Shown one piece after another: positions 54,441-63,460 of a DNA stretch of 64,000 nucleotides. Origin of the DNA: UBA6120 sp035361955 (GTDB taxonomy: Bacteria; Bacillota_I; Bacilli_A; RFN20; CAG-826); NCBI GenBank assembly GCA_035361955.1, contig DAOSDC010000007.1:1-64000 (forward strand), given 5' to 3'. The notes beneath the pieces are model-generated. The model was not told where the DNA came from. It was given only the letters and a program-made list of their open reading frames with translations, and ran no database searches. The translations under genes were made by a program, and so were the position numbers. Each line of letters starts with the position of its first letter. Positions within the stretch are counted from its first letter, which is position 1.

Positions 54441-55313
54441 TTACTCGTTACTGGCAATCACGGCCGCGTCCATCCAAGCAAGCCGTGTTTCGAGGTCGAT
54501 CTTTTCTAATGAAGCATCGATTTTTGCCAATAATTCCGTATCTTCGTGTCGGACGGCGATTGACACCGAGATTTGGAAATTGGGATCGTAAGTCGTCTCA
54601 TCGATCCAAAATTCGACCAATGATAATTGGATGCTGTATTCATCTAACATAGTCGTGGCAATCGGCCTTTCCGCCAACACACCATCGAGTCCCGAGTTTG
54701 GTTCAAGTAATGCCAATAAGGCATCGGGGTAGGTTTCATACGGAGTCGCGGCAATTAATCCAGGCACATATAAATCGCCTTCCTCGCCACTATCATCGGC
54801 ATAATCGGCAATCAGGTCATTTTGAACCGTTCCGACTTGGGCGGCTAATCGGGCACCTGTAAAATCATCAATTGTCGTCGCATCGGCAAAAGATGAATCG
54901 CTCCTGACCAAGATCACAAGGTCAGAAGCATAGTAGGGAGCGGAAAAACTGACGCTGTCCCGTCTTGATGGTGTATCGGTCATCCCGGCGATAATTGCGT
55001 CGATGTGTCCCGATTGTAGTGCGGGAATCAGACCATCCCAACTGATTTTTCGGACTTGTAACTCATAGCCATTGTCGTTAGCGACAAATGAGGCGACACT
55101 AACATCATAACCAGCCACATACGTGCGCCCGATACCCAAGAAGCCGCTATTGGCAATCGGGGTGTCATCTTTGTTTGACGTCGTGAAATTAAACGGGGCG
55201 TAGGCTGCTTCAAGCCCAATCGTGAACACCCCATCTTCCAGCGTGCGATTACCGCAGCCTGAAAGCGTCAGTAGCATTGGGAGTGCCAATGCCGTTAGAA
55301 TTAGCTTTTTCAT
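54441..55313 (-). CDS. Amino-acid-binding lipoprotein (probable lysine)
   Basis: This 290-residue type II binding protein has a signal peptide with lipobox LSGC (Cys20), so it is lipid-anchored outside the membrane. The SBP_bac_3 fold is shown by FTIGLEAAYAPFNF, VAGYDVSVASFVA, WDGLIPALQSGHIDAIIAGMTDTPSRRDSVSFSAPYY and ARLAAQVGTV. It is the first gene of a three-gene importer. A strong ribosome site AGGAGGT precedes the ATG, and the 5' leader carries an L-box aptamer and terminator. The acidic loop DYADDSGEEG is unusual for the family but outside the binding core. Confidence 0.92.
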   Translation of the reverse strand: MKKLILTALALPMLLTLSGCGNRTLEDGVFTIGLEAAYAPFNFTTSNKDDTPIANSGFLGIGRTYVAGYDVSVASFVANDNGYELQVRKISWDGLIPALQSGHIDAIIAGMTDTPSRRDSVSFSAPYYASDLVILVRSDSSFADATTIDDFTGARLAAQVGTVQNDLIADYADDSGEEGDLYVPGLIAATPYETYPDALLALLEPNSGLDGVLAERPIATTMLDEYSIQLSLVEFWIDETTYDPNFQISVSIAVRHEDTELLAKIDASLEKIDLETRLAWMDAAVIASNE

Positions 55314-55334
55314 TGTTATTACCTCCTATGGATG

Positions 55335-55367
55335 AAAAAAGCGGCACCGATAACCTATCGATGCCGC
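55335..55367 (-). terminator. Riboswitch-controlled terminator
   Basis: On the minus strand a 12-base arm GCGGCATCGATA pairs with TATCGGTGCCGC (one G-T) around a short loop and is followed by six T. It lies between the lysine aptamer and the binding-protein start codon, so it is the expression platform that stops transcription when lysine is bound. Confidence 0.9.
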
Positions 55368-55396
55368 CATCAATCCCATAAGGAAGGGCTTCACAC

Positions 55397-55557
55397 GATA
55401 GCGCCTCCACCAAATCCATGGTGGGAGTCCATTGGTTTGTTCAACCATGGCCCAATCATCAACGGATGTCGCCATTGATGTTTCGGCAGCCTTGCCTTTG
55501 GTTAAGGTCATCGGGTACCCCCTGTGCTTAACTACTATTCGCGGCTGCGCCTCTATC
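55397..55557 (-). promoter_or_regulatory. Lysine riboswitch (L-box aptamer)
   Basis: Read on the minus strand, the 5' side begins GATAGAGGCGC (55557-55547) and the 3' side ends GGAGGCGCTATC, so P1 (GATAG/CTATC) closes the aptamer. Internal L-box landmarks occur in order: AGTA (55536-55533), AAAGGCAAGGCTGCCGAAAC (the P4 region with GCCGAA at 55487-55482), and TTGGGCC. The terminator at 55335-55367 follows. The L-box binds lysine and usually controls lysine synthesis or import, which fits the downstream ABC operon. Helices were traced by eye only. Confidence 0.85.
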
Positions 55558-55569
55558 AGTACGAAACAA

Positions 55570-55598
55570 AAAATAACACTAATAATTTATCAATGCAA
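55570..55598 (-). promoter_or_regulatory. Promoter of the lysine-riboswitch leader
   Basis: On the minus strand TTGCAT (55598-55593), a 17-base spacer and TATTTT (55575-55570) lie 12 bases before the start of the aptamer stem, a suitable distance for a transcript that begins with the riboswitch. Confidence 0.65.
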
Positions 55599-55603
55599 CG
55601 ATA

Positions 55604-55633
55604 AATAAAAAAAGACCGCTTTCATGCGGTCTT
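55604..55633 (-). terminator. Terminator of the first pullulanase gene
   Basis: AAGACCGC and GCGGTCTT (55612-55619 and 55626-55633) form an 8-bp stem with a 6-base loop, followed on the minus strand by a run of eight T. It sits 22 bases beyond the stop at 55656. Confidence 0.92.
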
Positions 55634-55655
55634 AAAAACAATAGTTTTTAGTTTT

Positions 55656-58316
55656 TTACTTGTATAAGACGACGGAAACGTTGCCTGGTATCGTCATCGA
55701 AGCGGAACTAGTCAATGTTCCATGACTTACGAAGCCGACGTTATATCCGGTGGCGTTAATCGTGATATTGCCGATGTTGCCGTTATGGATGACGATTGCT
55801 TCTTGCCAAGCGTCGGTGACGCCACTTTCACGCACTAATTTGTAGCCCACGGTTCCGTTAGTAAACGCATAACCACCGAAAGTTGTTAAGTCGGTGAAGT
55901 TGGCAGTGATTTGAGCTGGAGTGGAATTACGGAAGATGGGATGTTGCGCTCTAATGGCAATCATTTGCTGATACTTGTCAAATTGGTCTTTGAATTCAAT
56001 CTTGCGGTCCCATTTAAGGGAATTGACTTCATCACTCGCATTATAGGAGTTGTGATTGAAACTACCATCAGGATTAATCTTTTGCCGCATCAGTTCGTCG
56101 CCCGCGTGATAGAACGGCACACCTTGAGCAAAGGTGATGATGGCGCTTGCTTGAGTGCTTACTTTTGGAGCATTGGCTTCGCTGACGCCGGAGGAGAGCA
56201 ATTTATCGAATAATGTATTGTTATCATGAGCGCTGACGTAGTTGACGAGTTGATTGGGGTCAGTGCTGCTGCTATAACGGCCACGTAGCGTTTGTTTTAA
56301 GCTCGTGGTGACGTTAGCTGATGGGGCTTCGACTTGAATCCAGCCGGCTTCGGAAGCATTGAACACGCCACCGCGCACGGCATTGCGGATTTGATCGGAA
56401 AAGGCAGCGACGCCTTTCATCGATGTCTTGAATAAATTGCGGTGGTTAGCCATCGCGGGAAGGCCATAGGTCGTCGTTGATAGTTCCCAAGGCTCGCCAT
56501 AGACGATAATGTCGGGATCGACTTCAAGAAGACTCGCACGCACTGCTTGCATCGCATCGGTGGTGTGTAGACCCATTAGGTCAAAGCGGAAACCGCCGAG
56601 TTTGTATTCGCTAGCGAGGAAGCGTGTGGAATCGACCATGAACTTTTTGAACATGAAACGTTCCGAGGCCGTGTCGTTACCACAGCCCGATCCCGATGAA
56701 TGGGCACCGGTCGCCGTATAACGGAAATAATAACCGGGAACGAGTTTATTGAAACTGGACCCATTGGCATCGGCGACGTGGTTATAAACGACGTCCATGA
56801 TGATTTTAATGCCTTCGTCATCATAGGCTTTAACCATTTCTTTGGCTTCCATGATACGGACTAATCCATCATATGGATCGCTTGAATACGAGCCTTCGAT
56901 GACGTTGTAATTCAGCGGGTTATAACCCCAATTGAAGGTGGGGTCGATTTCGTCGTTAGCATGATCAAACATCGGTAAAATATGCACGGCGTTGACGCCT
57001 AATTCTTTGATGTGGTCAAAACCGGTGGCCACAGTTGTCACCCCTTCGGTGTAAGTCGTACCTGACTCCCACATGCCGGCGAATAAACCGCGGTTAGCTT
57101 CGGTGCCAGTCCAAGTGTCATCCATCGTCAAATCGCGGACATGGAGTTCATATAACGAAGCATCGACGTTACTTTCGTATGTATCGGCATCGTTAACACT
57201 TTCCCAGCCGACTGGGTTCGTGCGTGAGAAATCGACGACCATGCCCCGCACGCCGTTAATACCAGCGGACTTAGCATATGGATCAACGACTTCATTGGTT
57301 CCATAAGTATTGGTGACCACAAACGTATAGTATTTGCCATGGAGATCACCGGTCACGGTTTTGCTCCAAACGCCTTTGGCACCTTTGGTCATTTCGTGGG
57401 CGGTAAATGTGTCATCGCCCCTTTCGGCGTCGAGGATCTTGGGGGTGCCAGAATCATAAATGCGCAAAATCATCGAAGCGGAAGTCGGCGCCCACACTTT
57501 GAAAGTTGTCGAAGCAGTTGAATAAATCGCCCCGAGTTCGCCGTCATAGTTATAATCGGTGGCGAATGATTCGGCTGAGAATAGATGGTGCATCAAAATA
57601 CCGGCCACGCGTGGTTTGGGATCGTTTTCAACAAAACTGACGCGAATACGGTACACCGTTTCAAAGTCAATCGTGATTGAGGAAGTATCGATGTTGAAAC
57701 TTAAGCGGCTGTTAATTTGTGTTTGATTGTAAGTTAACACCACATCATCATCCGATAATACTTCGATTTGATAAGCGGGTGTCGTCGTGGTGATGGCTAG
57801 TGAAGTCGTGCTTCTGAAGAAGGCGTTACCAACACCGTTATAAACGGTACCTAAAGTATCGGTGAACACATTCATTTCCATTGTTTTAAGGAAGACATGG
57901 TATTCGTCATGCTCGTTTGCGTCCCACTCGTCAAGATTGACGAAACGGTCGGGACTAGGGTCTTTGGCGGCCCATTCGTCGTTAGCGGTCGTTAATCTGA
58001 CGATAAACCCGATTTGACGGGCACCAGTCCAATTCGACAGCGGATAATGGGCATAGACTCCGTATGAGCTCTCGCCGTTGAAATCGTAGCGGGCCCCTTC
58101 GTATCCGAAGCCCCAAAGCCATAAATTCCAACCTTCGTAATTGCTGTCGGTCCGTTGATAGTGGATCACGACGGATGGTTCGTCTAAATGCGTCTCCAGT
58201 TCGATTTGTCCGGTCGGAGTTTCGCTGGAGGGAGTTGAAGAAGATGGTTCTTGTGAGGATCCGCAAGCAGCCATTGAAAATAAGGCGGCCAGCAGCAGTG
58301 GTAAATATTTTTTCAC
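55656..58316 (-). CDS. pulA: Type I pullulanase lipoprotein (GH13_14)
   Basis: This 886-residue enzyme has a lipoprotein signal (lipobox MAAC, Cys18), a Ser/Thr/Pro linker and a PUD/CBM41-like starch-binding domain (about 45-165, VVIHYQRTDSNYEGWNLWLW). An N-terminal beta domain and the GH13 barrel follow. Barrel motifs are WGYNPLNYNVIEGSYSSDP, VMDVVYNHVAD, GFRFDLMGLHT (nucleophile Asp), IVYGEPWE (acid/base Glu) and YVSAHDNNTL. It cleaves alpha-1,6 branches of pullulan or starch at the cell surface. The start is GTG (58316) after a short GGTG site; a hairpin (58326-58344) separates it from a stronger AGAAAGGA site. It is the second of two tandem pullulanase genes. Confidence 0.93.
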   Translation of the reverse strand: MKKYLPLLLAALFSMAACGSSQEPSSSTPSSETPTGQIELETHLDEPSVVIHYQRTDSNYEGWNLWLWGFGYEGARYDFNGESSYGVYAHYPLSNWTGARQIGFIVRLTTANDEWAAKDPSPDRFVNLDEWDANEHDEYHVFLKTMEMNVFTDTLGTVYNGVGNAFFRSTTSLAITTTTPAYQIEVLSDDDVVLTYNQTQINSRLSFNIDTSSITIDFETVYRIRVSFVENDPKPRVAGILMHHLFSAESFATDYNYDGELGAIYSTASTTFKVWAPTSASMILRIYDSGTPKILDAERGDDTFTAHEMTKGAKGVWSKTVTGDLHGKYYTFVVTNTYGTNEVVDPYAKSAGINGVRGMVVDFSRTNPVGWESVNDADTYESNVDASLYELHVRDLTMDDTWTGTEANRGLFAGMWESGTTYTEGVTTVATGFDHIKELGVNAVHILPMFDHANDEIDPTFNWGYNPLNYNVIEGSYSSDPYDGLVRIMEAKEMVKAYDDEGIKIIMDVVYNHVADANGSSFNKLVPGYYFRYTATGAHSSGSGCGNDTASERFMFKKFMVDSTRFLASEYKLGGFRFDLMGLHTTDAMQAVRASLLEVDPDIIVYGEPWELSTTTYGLPAMANHRNLFKTSMKGVAAFSDQIRNAVRGGVFNASEAGWIQVEAPSANVTTSLKQTLRGRYSSSTDPNQLVNYVSAHDNNTLFDKLLSSGVSEANAPKVSTQASAIITFAQGVPFYHAGDELMRQKINPDGSFNHNSYNASDEVNSLKWDRKIEFKDQFDKYQQMIAIRAQHPIFRNSTPAQITANFTDLTTFGGYAFTNGTVGYKLVRESGVTDAWQEAIVIHNGNIGNITINATGYNVGFVSHGTLTSSASMTIPGNVSVVLYK

Positions 58317-58390
58317 AATTTCACCATACGCAAAAAGTGCGTATTCCTTTCTAACTTATAATTTTACCATAGTTGCGAGTTGCTTTTTTA

Positions 58391-58423
58391 AAATAAAAAA
58401 GCCCCGCTTTTTTTAAGCGAGGC
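58391..58423 (-). terminator. Terminator of the second pullulanase gene
   Basis: On the minus strand GCCTCGCTT pairs with AAGCGGGGC (one G-T wobble) at 58423-58401 and is followed by TTTTTTATTT. It ends the 58430-61204 gene and separates it from the other pullulanase gene, which therefore has its own promoter. Confidence 0.9.
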
Positions 58424-58429
58424 TGCTAG

Positions 58430-61204
58430 CTACAAGCGTTTGACGAGCAAGACTTGGTAGGGGTCCATCATCACACTGGCCGATAATCGAGTGCCAACAC
58501 TATAGCGACCACTGGAGTCAAACAATACTTCGACATGGTCAGAGCTACCGCCCCAGCCAATCTGAGAGGTGACCGTCCCGCTTTGCACCGATTCCCGGGC
58601 ATTGGCGAAAACGTATAAAATATCGCTGGCGTTTTGATACCAGGCAGCAATTGTTGAAAACGACGTCGGTAAATCGAAGAATCCCATATGTTTGTCAGGA
58701 TACCCTTCATATTGACGCCCGACTAAATCGCGGGAAGTAATATTAAAGTTACTATATTGTTTTCTCAAGCTAATCATGTCCGCATAACGGTCATTGTATT
58801 CTTTATAATCAACTTTATTTTCCCATTTATAGGAGTTGACGCTATCGGGTGAGCGGTAGGAATTATGGCTGATTTTCGTGCCATCGCTGGCCGTGTAGTA
58901 AGTTTCCGGTAAATCGTCTTCAGCGGCGATTTTCGTACGCATGATTTCTTCGCCCCCATTGATGAAAGGAATACCAATGCCAAATGTTATCAAGGCGTTA
59001 ACAGCCACCGAGGCTTTCGGAGCATCTCCGTTATCGACAGTGTAGAGCAATTGATCATAAAGTGTTAAGTTATCATGACATGAGGCGTAATTGACTGTTT
59101 TTGCGGGATCCCATTGCATATATTCGTAGTAGTTTCCAGCCATGCCGGCCATCATGCCCTTGACCTTGTTGAGGTAGAGATTTGCATTGTTTCCGGAGTT
59201 ATCGTTTTCGCCTTTTTGCATCCAACCCCAGCGGTTATTCCAATTATTTTCACCGCGGATGCCATTGCGACCTTGGTCGTTAAAACCACCGATACCATTG
59301 AGTTCACCATAAACGCGGCCAGAATTACCACCCACAGCGCTCCATGGTTCGCCATAAATGACGATATCTGAATCAATCGCGTTCATTGCCGTGCGTGAAT
59401 TGTTCAGCGTCGTCGTGTCGATGAGATCCATCAAATCGAAACGGAAGCCTTTAATGTTATATTCTGATGCCCAAAATTCCATCGATTCGACAATGAACTT
59501 GGACATCATTTTGCGTTCGCTTTTAACGACGTTACCAACACCAGCGTCATCGTTATAAGTTCCGTTGGGATTTAACCTAAAATAATACCCCGGCACGATT
59601 AAATCGAAATTTGATCCAGTTGCCGAGGAAACGTGATTATATACGACATCCATGATGATACGAATGTCGGCTTCCGCAAATGCCTTGACGGCTTCTTTAA
59701 ACTCCTTGACACGAGCGAGTCCATCAAACGGGTTCGACGAATATTGACCTTCTAGCACATTGTAATTAAGCGGGTTATAACCCCAATTGTATGTATCGGC
59801 AAGTTCATTGTTGGCTTGATCATAAAATGGCATGATTTGAATGGCGTTGATACCTAGTTCTTTAAGATGGTCAAACCCAGTACTGACTGTGACTTCACCT
59901 TTAGTGTATGTTGTACCAGATTCCACCATGCCCAAGTATTTGCCGCGATTGGCTTCGGTTCCATTCCATGATTCATCAATTGTGAGGTCGCGTACATGCA
60001 TTTCATAAATGATTAAATCATTGGCCGATTGAATATCGGTGAAAGTAACATCGTCCCAACCTTCAGGATTGGTTTTTGAAAAATCGACGATTTGACCCCT
60101 CATGCCGTTGACACCGGCAGATTTTGCGTATGGATCGACCACCTCATTGGTGCCTTCAGAGTTGGTGACCATGTAGGTGTAATATTTACCGTGTAAGTCA
60201 CCAGTGACCGACACTGAAAATACGCCACCTGCTTGCCGTACCATGTTGTAACGGCCAACCATTACATCGGTCAGTGTTGAGCCCGATATTGATCCAGGTG
60301 TGCCAAGTAAATATACGCGTAATTCAACTTTACTAGTAGAGGGCGCCCATAGTTTAAAGGTTGACGCAGTCGGCGTATAAGTAACGCCAAGGTCTTTGCC
60401 ATTATATGTGTAATCGGTGAGGAATTTTGTTGTTTCAAATAAATTAGTGGCCGAAACACCGCGGAATTTATATTTTTCCTCATCGGCTTTAAACCGCACT
60501 TTAACTTGATAAAGCACGCTTAAATCGGCATCGGTATCGAGTGTAATCTGTTGACCGCTACTACCGGCGTTACCAGATTTAATTGGTAGATCATTGGCCA
60601 ATAATTCATATGAATGGAAAGCTGCGGTTGTTTCGAATTGAACCTTTTTCCAATCGGTAAAGTATGCTTTTAAGACACGGTCGCCTAATGCATCCTCTTT
60701 CCGAACGAACACTTCTCGTTCCAAATGAATGAGATAAACATGCAACTCGCCATCATTAGTAATCTCGTCTTTGAACATGTCATAACGGATAGAATTGTTG
60801 GTTGATTGACCAACCCATGTCGCGGTTTTCCTGCTGATGTAATTAAGTTTGCTGCGCGTGGTCCAAGTGGAAGCCGGATAGCGTGCGACAGCACCATAAT
60901 CATCATTTGGTTCATTGAATAAGAAGAGAGCGCCATCGCCACCATCTTCCCAAAGCCACAGCGACCAATCTGCTAGCACAAGACCATCGCCTCGGAAGTG
61001 AATCACAAGTGTTTCGAAGTCAACGTCAGTTGGAGTGGTCTCTTGACTGGATGTTTCACCACTTGTAAGTGAAGTTTGAGAACCACTGGAGGAACCTGCA
61101 CCTTGTGAACTAGTAATCGGTCCGCTGGAACCACAAGCGGTCAGTGGGAAGAAAATCATTAATAAAAAAATGTAAAGTGAATGCCATTTTCTTTTATAAT
61201 TCAT
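58430..61204 (-). CDS. Type I pullulanase lipoprotein (GH13_14), paralogue
   Basis: This 924-residue lipoprotein has lipobox LTAC (Cys24) and a long Ser/Thr/Gly linker (about 27-60). A starch-binding PUD-type domain (FRGDGLVLADWSLWLWEDGG) precedes a pullulanase catalytic part with YNWGYNPLNYNVLEGQYSS, IIMDVVYNHVSSA, GFRFDLMDLIDT, IVIYGEPW and YASCHDNLTLYDQ. It resembles the neighbouring pullulanase along its whole length, so the pair came from a duplication that has since diverged clearly. An insert rich in Asn and Trp (RGENNWNNRWGWMQKGENDN) follows the acid/base Glu and may alter the substrate cleft. A TATAAT at 61233-61228 and TGGAGAC precede the ATG. Confidence 0.92.
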   Translation of the reverse strand: MNYKRKWHSLYIFLLMIFFPLTACGSSGPITSSQGAGSSSGSQTSLTSGETSSQETTPTDVDFETLVIHFRGDGLVLADWSLWLWEDGGDGALFLFNEPNDDYGAVARYPASTWTTRSKLNYISRKTATWVGQSTNNSIRYDMFKDEITNDGELHVYLIHLEREVFVRKEDALGDRVLKAYFTDWKKVQFETTAAFHSYELLANDLPIKSGNAGSSGQQITLDTDADLSVLYQVKVRFKADEEKYKFRGVSATNLFETTKFLTDYTYNGKDLGVTYTPTASTFKLWAPSTSKVELRVYLLGTPGSISGSTLTDVMVGRYNMVRQAGGVFSVSVTGDLHGKYYTYMVTNSEGTNEVVDPYAKSAGVNGMRGQIVDFSKTNPEGWDDVTFTDIQSANDLIIYEMHVRDLTIDESWNGTEANRGKYLGMVESGTTYTKGEVTVSTGFDHLKELGINAIQIMPFYDQANNELADTYNWGYNPLNYNVLEGQYSSNPFDGLARVKEFKEAVKAFAEADIRIIMDVVYNHVSSATGSNFDLIVPGYYFRLNPNGTYNDDAGVGNVVKSERKMMSKFIVESMEFWASEYNIKGFRFDLMDLIDTTTLNNSRTAMNAIDSDIVIYGEPWSAVGGNSGRVYGELNGIGGFNDQGRNGIRGENNWNNRWGWMQKGENDNSGNNANLYLNKVKGMMAGMAGNYYEYMQWDPAKTVNYASCHDNLTLYDQLLYTVDNGDAPKASVAVNALITFGIGIPFINGGEEIMRTKIAAEDDLPETYYTASDGTKISHNSYRSPDSVNSYKWENKVDYKEYNDRYADMISLRKQYSNFNITSRDLVGRQYEGYPDKHMGFFDLPTSFSTIAAWYQNASDILYVFANARESVQSGTVTSQIGWGGSSDHVEVLFDSSGRYSVGTRLSASVMMDPYQVLLVKRL

Positions 61205-61293
61205 GCGTTAGTCTCCATATGTTAAATATTATATCAATAATGTTTTTGTATTTATAAATAATTGGTTAAGCAGTCTATGACATTTTTATCACA

Positions 61294-61322
61294 TTGACGC
61301 TGATTGGTGAAACCGCTAACAT
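61294..61322 (+). promoter_or_regulatory. Promoter of the secreted-protein gene
   Basis: TTGACG (61294-61299), a 17-base spacer and TAACAT (61317-61322) lie 32 bases before the ATG at 61355, with the ribosome site AAGGAG at 61340-61345. Confidence 0.65.
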
Positions 61323-61354
61323 TTAGATAGATATAGAACAAGGAGCTCGTTCTT

Positions 61355-62254
61355 ATGAAACTAAGCAAATATATTTTTGTTAGTAGCGCTTTATTGATAG
61401 GCATTGGTTTATCAATCAATCCTTCGACAGTTGAGACAAATGCCGTAATCACGTCGAGTGATATTCGAATTTCGGTTGTGCGACCAAGTTGGTGGGAAAA
61501 TGACGGCGCACACCAGGTGCTACGAATAGCAGCTACATCTGATGATTTGACGAATGATGTGGGCGCAAATATTACGTATGTTGGAATCGAGTCTTACACC
61601 GCCGACACATATTATGCTTCTGGCGGCGGTTTCACAGAGTATACTACGGCAGGAGTCATTTTTTACGATGTTCCATTAGCGACTATCAGTGGAAAATATG
61701 TTGATCTAGCCCGTTCATCTACTAATGATCCTTTAACAGCCTCGGTTTGGAATAACACTGCTCCCGAGGCATTCAATACAAATTTACTCCATAAGATTTG
61801 GCGTATTTGGAATGATGGAAATGGCATCTACCGTCCCGAAGGAGAATCCGCCGAATCGAGAAATGTATCAAACGCCGTAATCAATTCGCTTTTATATGGA
61901 TATCTCAGTTGCTCTGATAGCACGACCCATGGTTACGGAGCCTTTAATGCGCTTGATACCAATTTCAATCTTTCTGGAAGAACATATGGCGAAACTGACA
62001 CTGTATTAGATTTTGTTGATGAAGATGATTATGCCACTGGGCGTGGTGATGGCGTGACAGTCCTCACTTCGGCCAAAGTAGCGATGATGGAAGCACTTTA
62101 TGATGCGGCTTATCCTGGATCGGGGCTTCCTCCAATGCCATCTGAAAATAATGATGCCGGCGCCAATGTTGGTGCAGTCATCTCATTACTTTCATTAGCA
62201 TCATTATTATCACTTGGATATTTGATTCTTGTTAAAAAAATGAAAAGAAGCTAA
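61355..62254 (+). CDS. Secreted protein with C-terminal membrane anchor, unknown function
   Basis: This 299-residue protein has a signal peptide (about 1-30, ending near VETNA), an extracellular part and a C-terminal helix with a basic end (VISLLSLASLLSLGYLILVKKMKRS). The exterior part contains many Tyr, Thr, Asp and Trp residues (VRPSWWENDGAHQVLRI, TYYASGGGFTEYTTAGVIFYDVP, LHKIWRIWNDGNGIYRP). This is the beta-rich, aromatic style of carbohydrate-binding proteins, but no family was recognised. Only one cysteine is present. It diverges from the pullulanase genes with its own promoter and ends in a terminator. A role in glycan capture is suggested only by location and composition. Confidence 0.7.
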   Translation: MKLSKYIFVSSALLIGIGLSINPSTVETNAVITSSDIRISVVRPSWWENDGAHQVLRIAATSDDLTNDVGANITYVGIESYTADTYYASGGGFTEYTTAGVIFYDVPLATISGKYVDLARSSTNDPLTASVWNNTAPEAFNTNLLHKIWRIWNDGNGIYRPEGESAESRNVSNAVINSLLYGYLSCSDSTTHGYGAFNALDTNFNLSGRTYGETDTVLDFVDEDDYATGRGDGVTVLTSAKVAMMEALYDAAYPGSGLPPMPSENNDAGANVGAVISLLSLASLLSLGYLILVKKMKRS

Positions 62255-62274
62255 TCGGTTTATTTGAAACGACA

Positions 62275-62305
62275 AAAAGACTCGACACACCAAGCCGAGT
62301 CTTTT
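62275..62305. terminator. Bidirectional terminator
   Basis: AAAAGACTCG and CGAGTCTTTT form a 10-bp stem around an 11-base loop. The A and T runs within the arms make it functional in both directions, between the secreted-protein gene and the convergent acyltransferase gene. Confidence 0.88.
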
Positions 62306-62314
62306 AATTTGAAT

Positions 62315-63457
62315 TCAAGATCTTAGTCGATTGAAATATTCTCCAACAATCGTGAATAGCGTCGGTAGCTTCTTATCAGCCATCTCGAATATGTATATTT
62401 GTCGATGGTGATAAATTTGCACATTCTTACCGATGTCTGAAGGTAGGTATTCAACTGTTTTCGTAGCAAATGTGTAAACCACTTCCTCACCATTATTGGT
62501 GCCCGTATAAATATAGTTATCTCGGTTCAAAGAAAGCGTTCCTTGGCCAACATGTTCAAGGCTGGTTTCTTTTTGTCTTACAAGATTAACTGGTGCAATC
62601 AACTCATAATGCGGGTTATTCTCGATTGATGATTCGATAAATTTCCGTTGTCTTTCGAAATGTTCATAGACACTATTATTTTCAAGAAATCCATACTCAT
62701 CATATTTAAGAGTGTTATCACACTTAGAACAGATAATTTGCGAGCCGCTTACTTGAAGCGAATGTTCATGACATTTGGGGCACATGAATAGCAGGCTATC
62801 CAGATTATCAAGTGGTTGAACTTTATATTTGTGTCTGTGAATGCGGTTATATTCCCCAGTGTTAAAACTGAGCGCTTCATTCATTCGATTAAAAATCGTC
62901 GATTCATCCAGCTGTACAAGTTCCTCTTTGTCAAACAAAGGAAACAAGCGTGTAAACACCTTGCCTTTGAAAACATTATTAGACCAAGGCGGGGCCATTA
63001 AGTAGTTATTTTGGAATTGTAGTATGTAAACATTCACATTTGCCTTTTTAAGAAACTTAGCAATTGAAAAAGGCGGTTTCAAACTCGTGCCGTGATATGA
63101 TATCTGACCTTCGGGGAAGATACTTAATATCCCACCTTGTTTGAGAATATTTAGTGCGGCGACTACTGCCCGTAGATCGCTTTCAAACGAAGCTTTTTGA
63201 ATTGCGCGTGCCATTTTTAGAAATGGTCGGCGTTCTGGTTCGTAATACATTTTAGAGGCCGCCATAAATGTGACACGATGCGGGTATAGCGCGGCAACCG
63301 CGAACACATAATCTCTAAAAGAAGTATGGTTCGATAGTATAATGCACGGCTTCTTGATTTTGACTTTTTCGGTAATGCGACCACCTTGAAGCCAAGCGGA
63401 AACCTTTAAGATTCCGGCAAGTGGCAGCCATAAAAATGGGTTTGGGCGTTTGATCAT
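62315..63457 (-). CDS. PlsC-type acyltransferase with C-terminal zinc ribbon
   Basis: The N-terminal part (about 1-220) of this 380-residue protein is an acyltransferase with the NHxxxxD box (SNHTSFRD), FMAASKMYYEPE, and the FPEGQISYHGTSLKPP block that binds glycerol phosphate. From about residue 232 there is a four-cysteine zinc ribbon (CPKC, then CSKC) and a beta-rich end (about 300-380). Ordinary 1-acylglycerol-phosphate acyltransferases stop near 240 residues, so the tail of about 150 residues is extra. It may sense metal or redox state, or bind a partner. The gene follows the GPH transporter gene after 3 bases, forming a two-gene unit. Confidence 0.78.
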   Translation of the reverse strand: MIKRPNPFLWLPLAGILKVSAWLQGGRITEKVKIKKPCIILSNHTSFRDYVFAVAALYPHRVTFMAASKMYYEPERRPFLKMARAIQKASFESDLRAVVAALNILKQGGILSIFPEGQISYHGTSLKPPFSIAKFLKKANVNVYILQFQNNYLMAPPWSNNVFKGKVFTRLFPLFDKEELVQLDESTIFNRMNEALSFNTGEYNRIHRHKYKVQPLDNLDSLLFMCPKCHEHSLQVSGSQIICSKCDNTLKYDEYGFLENNSVYEHFERQRKFIESSIENNPHYELIAPVNLVRQKETSLEHVGQGTLSLNRDNYIYTGTNNGEEVVYTFATKTVEYLPSDIGKNVQIYHHRQIYIFEMADKKLPTLFTIVGEYFNRLRS

Positions 63458-63460
63458 GAA

